Part shown: one piece after another, positions 49,350-59,990 of the stretch
How the letters are laid out: every line of letters starts with the position of its first letter
Position numbering within the stretch: the first letter of the stretch is position 1
Source: Castanea sativa
Lineage: Eukaryota > Streptophyta > Magnoliopsida > Fagales > Fagaceae
Length of the DNA stretch: 64,000 nt
NCBI RefSeq assembly: GCF_040712315.1
Contig: NC_134013.1
Span: 81,598,001 to 81,662,000, forward strand
Reading direction: 5' to 3'
Notes under the pieces: model-generated
The model's database searches: none
Told to the model about the DNA's origin: nothing
What the model saw: only the letters and a program-made list of their open reading frames with translations
Made by a program: the position numbers and the translations under genes

Positions 49350-50760
49350 ATATTATGGCGTGCTTAGGCTCTCACCATGCGGAGTCGCAAGGATCACAAC
49401 CGGAAGATCATTTCGAACGTCTTGAACATCGTAGGGATCGTGAGGGAAGCGTCCATAGAATATCCGGGCTAGCCATACTCATGGGAGGGGTGGCACTACC
49501 CACGATGAGGGCTCTAAATCCATGCAAGAAGGAAATCAATCGTTCAAGAGGAAGTTACGCCGTGCTAAACGTAAGGTTTCCCCGTCCTCATCTAGTTCTT
49601 CCTCGAGAAGGATGGGGGACATGGCTACGGTTCAAGGTCATATTCCCCCACCAAGTGCAACATCCTCCGGTGAGGAGAACGACCAGCCAATCCGGCACGT
49701 AAGAAGTTTCGTCCTAGGGGTTTAGGCAACGATACCATGAGTAGTGGCGTTGCACCAACTCTCTAAATCTCCGTTTTCACGTAGGATTGAGAGGGGAGGC
49801 TCCCCAGAGGTTCACCCGGCCCCACGTTTACCATCTATAATGGCTCTGGATCCATGAGCACGTGAGTCACTTCAACCAAAGGATGGCAAAGGCACTCACA
49901 CAACGAGACTTTGATGTGTAAAGTCTTCCCTCCACTGGGACCTCGTGGCTATGAGATGGTTCAACGGTCTCAAGTCGGGGTCTCGTAGGCTCGTTTGGGG
50001 AACTAACTAGGGCATTTGCTTCTCGGTTCATTACTTGTAGCAGAGTCCCCGCCACCGGACTCATTGCTATCCATGGTCATGAAGGAAGCGGGAGACACCG
50101 AAAGCATACTCCGACAGTATATTGGGAGATGTTTAATGAAATAGACGGCGACTTTGATGAGGTGGCGCTAAATACCTTTAAGGTAGGCCTCCTACTAATC
50201 ACGACCTAAGAAAGTCTTTGACGAAAAAGCCCGTCCGCATAGCCGTACGTCGTCTTATGGATCGTATTGATGAATATAAAAGGGTAGAGGAAGACCAAAG
50301 AACAGGAAAAGGAAAGGAGAAGGTTATCCCTACAGAGAGAAGGGATTTCAGGTCGGACAGATATCACAACAACAAGCCGAGGAGGGATTATTTCGGACAA
50401 TCCGGCTCGGGCAAAGACCAAGTCAGAATCCGTGTTCCGAGAACCGCACATCGCTTATTAGAAAAAGTTCGTAAAGAGCCCTTCTTTAGATGGCCGTAAA
50501 GATGGCAAAGGGACCCTACGAGAAGAAATCAAAACCTTTTTTGTCAATACCATCGGGATGCGGGCCACACTACCGAGAACTCGCCGGACCCTCGTGGAAC
50601 CATCTGTAGAGCTCGTCGAGAGGGAAAGCCGAAGCAAAGCATTTGTGTCAACCCAACCGGGCAGGTCTACTAAGTTGGTTCAAATAACCAAAGGAACTTC
50701 ATCTCGGCCAACATTGGGAACAATTAATGTTATCTTCGCCGCACTCCGGTAGGACCGGCT
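49350..50760 (+). pseudogene. gag relic of the Gypsy element
   Basis: Short frames in shifting phases encode gag-like text. The clearest part is 49995-50200, reading AFASRFI and then WEMFNEIDGDFDEVALNTF, typical of plant retrotransposon gag. The 50218-50499 stretch (LMDRIDEYKRVEEDQ) is the region after the gag core. Several frameshifts separate them. Confidence 0.72.
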
Positions 50761-50879
50761 CAGGTCCCACTAGGGTCATGGCGGTTTCCCATCCGCAAAG
50801 CCGAGGATGATGGGTGGTAGGCCGAAGAGATTAAAGAGCACTTTACCTGTCTTGGGTTTCTCCGAGGAGGATAAAATAG

Positions 50880-51350
50880 GAACTATCCAACCCCATGACG
50901 ATGCTCTCGTGGTTACCCTCGAATAGGGAATTATGACGTGAAGAGGGTGATGATAGATCGTGCGCGGTGCGTATCATGTACCCCGATCTATTCAAGGGGC
51001 TAAGGTTGGAGTTGGAAGATTTAACTCCTTATGACTCACCTCTTATTAGCTTTGAAGGGAGAGCCGTTGTGCCAAAAGGACAGATCCGTTTACCCGTTCA
51101 ATCCGGCACAGAACGGTTGAAGTAGATTTCATTGTGGTTGACGCGTACTCTCCATATACAACCATCCCGGCCAAGCCATGGCTACACGCCCGAGCCGTCT
51201 CCTCTACCTTGCACGTTAAGGTTAAACCCTCGGGGGAACATGTTGAGGAAATCCTCGCGCAATGCAAGTGGCCGGACAATGCATCTCCGCTGCAAGATTT
51301 CGTCGCCAAAGTCGAGTTATCAACCTTGCCCATCCAGGAGTCATAGCAAT
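50880..51350 (+). pseudogene. Protease region relic of the Gypsy element
   Basis: HDDALVVTL at about 50898 begins the aspartic protease region. The VKRVMIDR position should hold the catalytic D-x-G but is degenerate. Downstream, VEVDFIVVDAYSPYTTI and then a KPWLHA block (51117-51190) match the conserved segment between protease and RT. Confidence 0.65.
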
Positions 51351-51629
51351 TAACAAGCCTCCGAGGCACCCGGAGCGATGACAAGACGAGGTCGTTTGCG
51401 AGGAGTTAGAGAAGTTTGTAATAGCAGATGATCCGCAGAGGTTCTTCCAAGTTGGCATACTTTTGCCATACCAAGAGAAGATGGAGTTGTTGGAATTTCA
51501 AGGACAATATAGATGTCTTTGCGTGGGACCCTTATGCGAGGCTCCGTGCGTAGATCCGAGCTTTATTTGTCATCGTTTAAACGTCAATCCGGCCATCGTT
51601 CCGAGGAGGCAGCCACCTCGGCGATCTTC

Positions 51630-52850
51630 CCGAGAACATTCGAGGCCGTGAAGGAAGAGGTTCTTAAACTCAAAAGGGCGGGGGCTATCAAAGAAGTTTT
51701 CTACCCCTGAATGGTTAGCTCATACCGTTGTCGTTAAGAAGAAAAACGGCAGGTGGAGAGTATGTGTGGACTTTACCGATCCGAACAAGGCCTCGTCCTA
51801 AAGATTCTTTCCCAATGCCACGGATTGATCAACCGGTAGATGCTATCGTCGGACATCCCTCGGATGAGTTTCCCGGACGCCTTCGTGGTTACCACCAAAT
51901 TCCCTTGGCGTTAGAGGATCAGAAAGATCGCTTTCATTACTCCAACGGGGAACTATCATTATAAGGTCATGCCATTTGGGTTAAAAAATGCCGGGGCTAC
52001 TTATCAAAGAATGATGACCCGAATGTTTGAACGACGAACCGGGGAAAACCATAGAAGTATACGTGGATGATATGGTGGTAAAGAGTAAGACGGTACCTTC
52101 GCACATGACGGATTTGGCCGACACCTTCCAAATGCCGAGGAAGTATAAGTTGCGCCTTTAACGCCTCCAAGTGTTCTTTTGGCGTGGGATCCGGAAAGTT
52201 CTTAGGATATATGATCACTCATAGGGGCATAGAGGTGAACCCAAAGGTTAGGGCTATTCAAAATTTTCCAGCCGCCTCGGAACTCCAAAGGAGATTCAGA
52301 AATTCGACCGAATGATTGTCGCGTTGAATAGATTTATTTCTCGGTCACCGACCAATGCCGTCCTTTCTTTCCGTTGTTGAACAAGTGGAAAGGGTTTCGT
52401 GGACCGAGGATTGTGAGTCGCCTTTCCAAATTTTAAGCAATATCTATCTCGGCCACCCATTTTATCTCGCCCCGAGGTGGACGAGGTTTTATTCGCTTAT
52501 CCGGCCGTGGCTATTCATGCGGTGAGTCTAGTCCTTATAAGGAATGAAGATGGAGTGCGAGGCCGATCTACTATGTTAGTAAGTCCTTGAATGAAGCCGA
52601 GGTGCGCTATTTGCCCTTGGAAAAAGCACTTCCGGGCTGTAGTCCACGCCACGCGCAAACTTCCTCATTATTTCCAATCTCATACCGTGGTTGTTTTGAC
52701 CCATTTGCCGCTCAAGGCTCGTGTTGCGTAGTGCCGATTATTCTGGCGGAGCTGGCAAAATGGGGAACCATTTTGGGAGCCTTTGATGTTAAGTAAAAGC
52801 CTCGCACTCGGTGAAAGGTCGGTCCTCGCTGATTTGGTGGCGTAGTTTTG
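51630..52850 (+). pseudogene. Reverse transcriptase and first RNase H relic
   Basis: Fragments in order: VVVKKKNGRWRVCVDFTD (51730 onward), a shifted G-Y-H-Q-I block (about 51890), [17 protein letters not shown] (51967-52017), the catalytic YVDD at 52060-52071, GIEVNPKVRAIQ (about 52230), then the RNase H part with SLNEAEVRYLPLEKA (about 52584) and FDVK (about 52785). At least five frame changes occur. Confidence 0.85.
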
Positions 52851-52905
52851 AACCATTGTTAGAAGAAACTTCAAAGGGAGCGCACATGGGTGAAAAATCG
52901 GTGGT

Positions 52906-53589
52906 GTGATCACAGCCGTATCGCCCTCGGCTTGGAAAGTTTATGTGGATGGGGCTGCTAATCATAAAGGGTCTGGCGTTGGACTTGTTCTAATGTCCCC
53001 TGAAGGAATTGTCTTTGAAAAATCTTTGAGATTGGCTTTCCCGGCTACTAATAATGAGGCCGAGTATGAAGCAGTCTTGGTAGGCATGCGAATGGTACAT
53101 AAGATGGGTGGCAAGGAAATCCATGTGTTCTCGGACTCTCAATTAGTGGTCGGCCAAGTCATGGGGACCATGGAGGCTGAGGACCCCAGAATGCAAGAAT
53201 ATTTGGCCTGTGTTAAACGTCGCCGAGCCGAATTCGACTCATTTGCCTTAGCTCATGTCTCTAGGAGTGGAAACACTCATGCAGATTCTTTAGCTACATT
53301 GGCCACATCCTCGGCTCAAGGTCTACCAAGGGTGATTCTCGTTGAGGATCTAGTAGAACCTTCTCTTATAGCTACTGACGCACCTCGCATCCATCTAATA
53401 AGGCCTGGTCCTAGTTGGATGGAGTCGATCATATCTTTTCTCAAAAATGACATCCTTCCCGAAGACAAAGTTGAAGCAGAAAAGGTACGTCGAAAGGCGC
53501 CGCGTTTCTGGTTGTCCGATGACCAGAAGCTATACAAACGATCCTTTTCGGGACCATATTTGTTGTGTGTACACCCCGAATCAACGTAA
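52906..53589 (+). pseudogene. Second (archaeal-type) RNase H and start of integrase, longest intact frame
   Basis: A 227-residue open frame has WKVYVDGAANHKGSG, then NNEAEYEAVLVGMRMV, FSDSQLVVGQV and RSGNTHADSLATLA, placing the acidic residues of an RNase H fold (D-E-D-D). It follows a separate RT-linked RNase H, so the element has two. An extra RNase H of this kind is a known trait of the Tat lineage. The C-terminal part (LSDDQKLYKRSFSG) leads into integrase. Confidence 0.85.
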
Positions 53590-54645
53590 TCATTGGAGGA
53601 ATTGCATGAGGGAATTTGTGGAAGCCACACCTGGAGGAAGGTCCTTAGCCCATAGAGCCCCGACTCGTGTTATTGGTGGCCCAATATGCGTAGGAGGCTC
53701 AGTGACTATGCCAGAAAATGTGATCAAGTGTCGAGGTTCGCCCCAATATCCACCAACCTGAGAGGGGTTCTTAACCCTCTCCGCCCCTTGGCCTTTCGCG
53801 CAAATGGGGCTTGGACATTGTAGGGCCCTTTCCGAGAGCCGCCGGAAACAAAAGATGGTTGCTCGTGGGAACAGACTACTTTACTAAGGGGTCGAGGCCG
53901 AGCCTTTGGCCAATATCCGAGATGTTGATTCTAAGAAATTTATCCGGAAAAATATTGTTACTAGATTCGGTATACCACATACACTCGTCTCTGACAATGG
54001 CGTTCAATTTGACAAACAAGGCCTTTAGGCACATCGTGGTGAGATGGGTATTATAAATAGATACTCTACTCCAGCTTATCCTCGAGGAAATGGGCAGGCC
54101 GAGGCCGTTAACAAGGTCATAGTCAACGGGCTTAAGAGGTTAGACGATGCGAAAGGCAGGTGGGTAGAAGAGCTCCCTCATGTCCTGTGGACGTATCGAC
54201 CACACCGCGTAGGTCCACCGGAGAAACTCCATTCTCTATGACTTATGGAGCCGAGGCGGTGATACCACCGGAATCCGGTTTTCCTACTCTAAAGACAAGT
54301 TCTTTTAGTCCAGAGAAAAACGAGGGACTTCTAGAGAAAGATCTTGATTTACTTGAGGAACGGCGCGAGGCGCTATGGTCCAATTGGCGTATTATCGCGT
54401 AAGCTAAAACGAGGGTATGATGCCCACGTGAAGCTAAGGCCACTTGCACCCGGTGATCTTGTATTAAGGAAAGTTGTAGGCACTTCTAAGAACCCAGCAT
54501 GGGGTAAGCTAGGACCTAACCGGGAAGGCCCCTATCGCATTGTTTCAATAGCAGTGCATAGGGTCATATAGGCTAGTTGACCTAGATGAACGAGTTGTAC
54601 CACGTCCATGGAATGTAAATAATCTTAGAAGGTATTATTATTAAT
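53590..54645 (+). pseudogene. Integrase relic
   Basis: A damaged zinc-binding H2C2 region (53590-53760) is followed by core pieces: LDIVGPFPRAAGNKRWLLVG with TDYFTK (first Asp), LVSDNGVQF (second Asp, near 53990; visible in a shifted frame) and [13 protein letters not shown] (Glu). The tail reads LRPLAPGDLVLRKV and ends RRYYY-stop at about 54643. Frameshifts interrupt the core. Confidence 0.85.
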
Positions 54646-54689
54646 CAAATAAGCTTTTGTCAATTAATATTTCAAAGTTATGGCTAGCT

Positions 54690-55690
54690 CTCACGTTTGA
54701 AGTTACAATTTTTGAGAATCAAACGTAAACTTGGTTAAGTGTAGTCCTCGGACCACAAACCTTGTGGAAATTGATGTCTTATCATTTGTTAAATGTAACC
54801 TTAGTTATGCCGGGTCTTCGGACCTCCTACTTTGGGAAAATTAACATTTGAAGTTACAATTTTTGAGAATCAAACGAAACTTGGTTAAGTGTAGTCCTCG
54901 GACCACAAACCTTGTGGAAATTGATGTCTTATCATTTGTTAAAATGTGAACCTTAGTTATGCCGGGTCTTCGGACCTCCTACTTTGGGAAAATTAACATT
55001 TGAAGTTACAATTTTTGAGAATCAAACAAACTTGGTTAAGTGTAGTCCTTGGACCACAAACCTTGTGGAAATTGATGTCTTATCATTTGTTAAACGAGAA
55101 CCTTAGTTACGGTCTTCTGACCTCCTACTTTGGGAAAATTAACATTTGAAGTTACAATTTTTGAGAATCAAAATGTAAACTTGGTTAAGTGTAGTCCTCG
55201 GACCACAAACCTTGTGGAAATTGATGTCTTATCATTTGTTAAACAGAACCTTAGTTATGCCGGGTCTTCGACCTCCTACTTTGGGAAAATTAACATTTAA
55301 AGTTACAATTTTTGAGAATCAAACGAAACCTGGTTGTGTAGTCCCGGACCACAAACCTTGTGGAAATTGATGTCTTATCATTTGTTAAACAGAACCTTAG
55401 TTATGTCGGGTCTTCGGACCTCCTACTTTGGGAAAATTAACATTTTGAAGTTATTGTTTTAGAGAATCAAACAGAAACTTGGTTAAGTGTAGTCCCTCGG
55501 ACCACAAACCTTGTGGAAATTGATGTCTTATCATTTGTTAAACGTAACCTTAGTTATGTCGGGTCTTCGGACCTCCTACTTTGGGAAAATTAACATTTGA
55601 AGTTATTGTTTTAAAGAATCAAACGAAACATGGTTAAGTGTAGTCCTCGGACCACAAACCTTGTGGAAATTGATGTCTTATCATTTACGC
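54690..55690 (+). repeat. Tandem array of about 148-bp units, seven copies, in the Gypsy 3' region
   Basis: gaagttacaatttttgagaa (or a close variant) recurs at about 54700, 54847, 54992, 55147, 55297, 55447 and 55597. Each unit also holds cggaccacaaaccttgtgga and cggacctcctactttgggaa. Units are nearly identical except at a few variable CG-containing spots. A degenerate eighth start lies after 55690. Confidence 0.92.
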
Positions 55691-56259
55691 TTACAATTTT
55701 GAAGAATTAAACGAAAGATTGCTTAAGATTTATCTTCGGACTATGACTTTGATTAAACTTAACTTCGATTGTGTCCGGATGTTAATACCTTACCGTTTAT
55801 TAACTCGGATCTTAAGTTTTATATCTCTAAGTATTGAGGAAATTTGTGTAAGGAATGGTCCTCGGATCTTACAACCTACTAAAAAACGGTGTTATGCATT
55901 ATAAGGGCTTAATTGTTACATGAAGTCCTCTTTCCTTTTTTAATCGAGGTATTATTCAAATGAATTAACCATGTCACCTTGTATTAAATCTTTAATAATA
56001 TACGCATGATTATGTGAAAGTTATGACTATGCAATCCTTGGAGTTAGATTTTGATGCTCGAGAAACTTCGATATGACTTAATGGGAAAACTTTTTGTAAT
56101 AAGTACATAAAGAATAAAGAAAAAGCAAGACACAATCCAAGCGAAAAGCAAACGAAATTGTTCTTCATTAATCAAGGTGAATATACATTACAATATATAA
56201 TTCAAAAACAAAAAAAAAAGAATGGAAAAAGAGAAGCCCTAAGCTAAGTCCTAAGTCAT

Positions 56260-58730
56260 GGAGGAGGATCTTCCGAGAAGGTACTAGTGCCCTCGGTCTT
56301 TCTCAACCAACTCAAAAGGAGTCATAACTCGCTTCCTTTATCCGCTGTCTTTGTTGGAAGGACGTTGGGTTCCACTATCCGGTTCAAGTCCTTCTCTCGC
56401 ATCCACTCCTCCTTCCTTTTCTTTATTGGAACCGAAGGTTCTCGTAGGATCGTGAATTTGCCGTGGGACCACCGAGGTAGGGCGGTGAAGAGTTGGCTCG
56501 GGGGTAGGAGTAGCAACAGGAGCCTCTTCAATCTCCTCGTATTTCTAGGGGAAGCCAAACGTTCTCGGACTTCCTCAAATCCGAAGATTGAGGAACTCCC
56601 CGCTACGTTTAAAGCTTCCATACTTTTTGATGCGCATTCGCGGCATAAAGCCGCGAACTCCTCCGTCACTGCTCCTCGGTAAAGTGGCTACCCCTTCATC
56701 AAAACTTGCACTGCTTGCGCCTTGAAGAGAGAGTTGGAAGGAACCGGCTTCTTCCTTCATCGCCGCCAATCGCTTCTTCGTATCCGAGCACTCTTTTTGA
56801 GCTTGGGAGAGCTCTTCATCTCTTGCATGAAGGAGCTTGCGCTGTCCGTCTATCTGGGTCTTCCTGGTCTTTACGTTTGACTCGGCCCCATTCTTCTCTC
56901 TCCTCGCCCGCTACCTCCGAGGCCGCCTTCTCGTTCTCGCCGAGAGGCCGTGCCCAAAGACTTCTCTCGCCCCATCCTTACTTCGAGCTCGCCCGGCTAT
57001 TTTCCGAGAGTCTTCAATAAACTTTTCAGCTACAAAGACCTCCTGAATAGCCTGTAACAAAGTATGATGGAGTTAGGAGTACTAAAAACAAACTTACTTA
57101 CGAATATTGTTAAAAGGAGAAACACTTACCAGCGCTAAGTCTCTTTTTAGGGAGAGGAATAGTTGTGGCTGGCCCATTTTCTCCAAGGTCTCCATGTCCT
57201 TGGGCAGCAGAAGAGGGCGTTCTAGGACCTCGACCAGGTGGTGGGCGTGGCCTTGTTGAACTGCCCTTATACTGGACTGGCAGGAGATAGGAGCGCCGTC
57301 CAGCCTTAGATCGGGGACCATGTGGTCGGTGCTCGGCGCACTACAACCTCATTTCTCGATTTCCCGAGTTCAACCGAACGGGCTCTACCCTTGCCCTTGT
57401 CCAGCTTCGCCGGGCCGGTGGGAGTTGTTGGCGTGGTTTCTTGGGGTCTTTAGTAATCGTCCCCTCATTATCCCCCTTCTCTTCTTCTTGGGGTCCTCGG
57501 CCGGCAATTTTGGCTCGCCCAGAGGAGGAGGAGGAGGTAAAGCCGGGGGAACTTGGGACGTTCCCGCTTTCTTCTTCTCTCGCAACCTTAGTGCATACTA
57601 CCGAGAAGACCCTCCATTCGTCCCATGTCTTCTTCTTTAAATTCGTCCTCGGGAAGGGCAACTACAAGCCCCGGCAATTCCTGCCTCGGTGGTTTCTTCT
57701 TCCTCGTCGGAAAGTACCACGAACTCGGTTTCCGCGAGGTCTCTCGTGTCTTCGAGATGGAATTGGTCTATCTCGTCGTCAAGAGTGTGTGAAGAAGACA
57801 CCTCCTCTTCGGAACGACAGTTGTTTGTGAGTGTATGGCGAGGAGGTCAGAGCGTCCGGAGGTCACGGTCGTCCAAAAAATGGGGCCGAGCTACGTTTAT
57901 CCTCTTTCGTCTCGGTCGCCGCAATAATGGCGTCCTCATCTCCCGAAAGTCTTTGGAAAGGGGGGTGTATCCTAGAATAAGATGAGCAGCCCGGAGTTGT
58001 AGGTTCAAGCGCTAACGAATACCTCGGAGCGAAGTACTCGGTTTAGATCGGCAACGTTTGCTGACTCGACGAGGACGCACGTGCCGCTTATCCGCAAAAA
58101 AGACGTCAAAACAAACAAACCTCGTCGATTCACACAAATATTTAACGAATTTAAGTAAATACAAATACGCATTTCTCGTGTGTGTGTTAGGAGAAGTTGT
58201 GTTGTGGGGAGATTAATCCTATGGTGTCGCACCTCGGATCCCCCACCGAACCGGGCAAGGGAGGCCGTCGTGCCAGCTCCCGTACACGATCAGGTAGTCG
58301 TCCTTCATGCCTTTGTTTGATTTGGGCAGACAGAGATTAGCCTAACGGTGCTAGACCGAGATTTCATATAATAGCCTACCTTAGAGAGCTTGTGGGACTC
58401 ATATAGGAACACGACATCGTGCCATGTGAGGTTTAAACTCATCCTCGCTCGTTTAGAGCATCTACACTACCTAAAACTCTAAAAACATTTGGAAGGCATT
58501 GGTCGGGCACAACCGGTGGTTGCGAAGATACTCCCTTATTACGGGTTTCATTGGTAGGGTCATCCCACCCTCTATGAAGGCTATCATAGGAATGATAACC
58601 TCTCCTCTTTCCTAGAACTGCCCACGGCCGTCAGCGGCGCATTCTAACCCTACGTCGCCGGGAATATGGTATTTGGCTCTAAAGCCTTCCATCCCGCCGG
58701 CGGTATCAACTAGACACTTGAATCTTCCCA
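56260..58730 (-). pseudogene. Antisense spliced gene relic carried by the Gypsy element
   Basis: Minus-strand text reads MGRFKCLVDTAGGMEGF (start about 58730), AKYHIPGDVGLE, VIIPMIAFIEGGMTLPM, YGSWHDGLPCPVR, LQLRAAHLILGYTP, then a proline/acidic stretch (57340-57660), then LPKDMETLEKMGQPQLFLSL. An intron at 57052-57129 with GTAAGTG...TTACAG ends joins KRDLAL to AIQEVFVAEKFIEDSRK. A coiled-coil-like tail (about 56330-57050) follows. This resembles a family of uncharacterised plant proteins, and antisense ORFs in Tat-lineage elements sometimes labelled putative gypsy-type transposon (recalled, not searched). The frame is broken in several places. Boundaries are approximate. Confidence 0.7.
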
Positions 58731-59223
58731 TTACAGAGAGACGATAGACTAAACTTTAAATGGGAGAATGATTGTATTGGTAGCCGAGGACTGTATCCGA
58801 GGAGAAAAGGTCAAGACTAGAGAGAGCAAGAACTTACAAAGTTGAAGGTACGGGTTTCACGGTTTTCCGGTGAAGAATGATTGTTGTTGTTTTGATGGGA
58901 TTGATCCCTGATGACTTAAATGAAGGCGCAGGTTCCCGAAGCGTCACGACGTGCGAAAAGGCGGCCTCGAAAATTATGTCTGTCCCGCCTAAAATTTCGT
59001 GGAGTGAGGAGAACCGTTGGATGCCCATCTCACCGTTGTGCGTGGGAGACAAAGAGTAACTTACAGTAATAAATGCGCGCGTTTTCGAAAATGAAACCGC
59101 CAAGTGTCATCTTCTGGGGCGCGAAACGATTTCCACACTTGCCGTCACTTATAAAGTGTGTAGAACAGGTTCTCGTCGGATCAAAACCCTATTTTTCTCC
59201 TCGGACGTTGAAAATTAGAGTTT

Positions 59224-59234
59224 TGAGGGGCTAT
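59224..59234 (+). other. Polypurine tract of the Gypsy element
   Basis: tgaggggctat lies directly before the 3' LTR start at 59235. The purine run gagggg is the likely plus-strand primer. Confidence 0.6.
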
Positions 59235-59985
59235 TGTGGGGAGTAAAAATATCTTAATAGGGATATGGGCCATTGGGCCTCGCTAAGGAAGGCCGACCTA
59301 CTCTTGGGTTTAGGGCTTGTTGATACTCTAGGTCGGCCCATATGCCGAGGATCCGAGGACCGAGCCGAGGATTCTTTTCCCCTCGGACTGACATCAAAGA
59401 ACCTGAGACTTCATGGTAAAGGTTAGGGAATGACACGGTCAAGACCAATGGTTAAAGGGAGAGAACCCTTGAATGTCCTAGAAGCGCCGATGTTGGAAGA
59501 ATATCAGAGGTAAAAGCTGCTACCTCCACATTAAAGACCCTGCACCTACCACCCTGGCCGCATTAATGAGGAAGTGACACTTAAACAGTGGAAGGGAAAC
59601 TTCTAGGTACTGTTCAAAGGCACTAAGAAAAGAAATATCTAGGCTAAGGGAGGAATTGGGGGCAACACGTGGATAAAGTATTAAAAAGAGGAGTATTTAA
59701 GGAGGTACCTAGGACAGAAAGAAAAATAACTTTTTGTAACCTAAAAAGAAAAAAAGACAAAGGGTGAGATATAATATAAGAACAGCTCTCGGCTTACGTC
59801 CGAGGAGGCCCAGTTACAATATTCCTTGTTGTTTTCAATTACTTGCAATCTTTAGTTTGTCATTTAATCCTCATATACTTCTAACCTGGGTTTCAAGCTC
59901 ACACTCTACAAATTCTTATTGTTTAAGGCTCATTGGGCCTGAGCCCATAACTGTTCTTGGGTCCAGGTGCAATTGTGCACTTACA
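59235..59985 (+). repeat. 3' LTR of the Gypsy element (751 bp)
   Basis: Same start TGTGGGGAGTAAAAAT and end CACTTACA as the 5' copy. It is longer by several small insertions. The flanking CTATT follows at 59986-59990. Confidence 0.93.
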
Positions 59986-59990
59986 CTATT

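Larger units (their letters stand above)
48567..59985 (+). mobile_element. Ty3/Gypsy LTR retrotransposon, Tat-like lineage, structurally complete but decayed (11.4 kb)
   Basis: Two LTRs (48567-49309, 59235-59985) are flanked by the perfect 5-bp target duplication CTATT (48562-48566, 59986-59990). The order is LTR, primer site, gag, protease, reverse transcriptase, RNase H, second RNase H, integrase, tandem array, antisense gene relic, polypurine tract, LTR. Protease-RT-RH-IN order makes it Gypsy. The extra RNase H and antisense gene point to the Tat lineage, as known from other plants. Every domain is recognisable but split by small indels, so the copy is not autonomous. GC content is visibly higher than the flanks. 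Confidence 0.92.

Noticed and set aside
54690..55690. Regular array considered as CRISPR
   Set aside because: Units are about 148 bp and fully repeated with no unique spacers, in a eukaryotic retroelement.
57320..57985. Several plus-strand frames of 98-129 residues
   Set aside because: Shadows of the minus-strand antisense gene relic (Ser/Arg/Pro-rich mirror of its linker).
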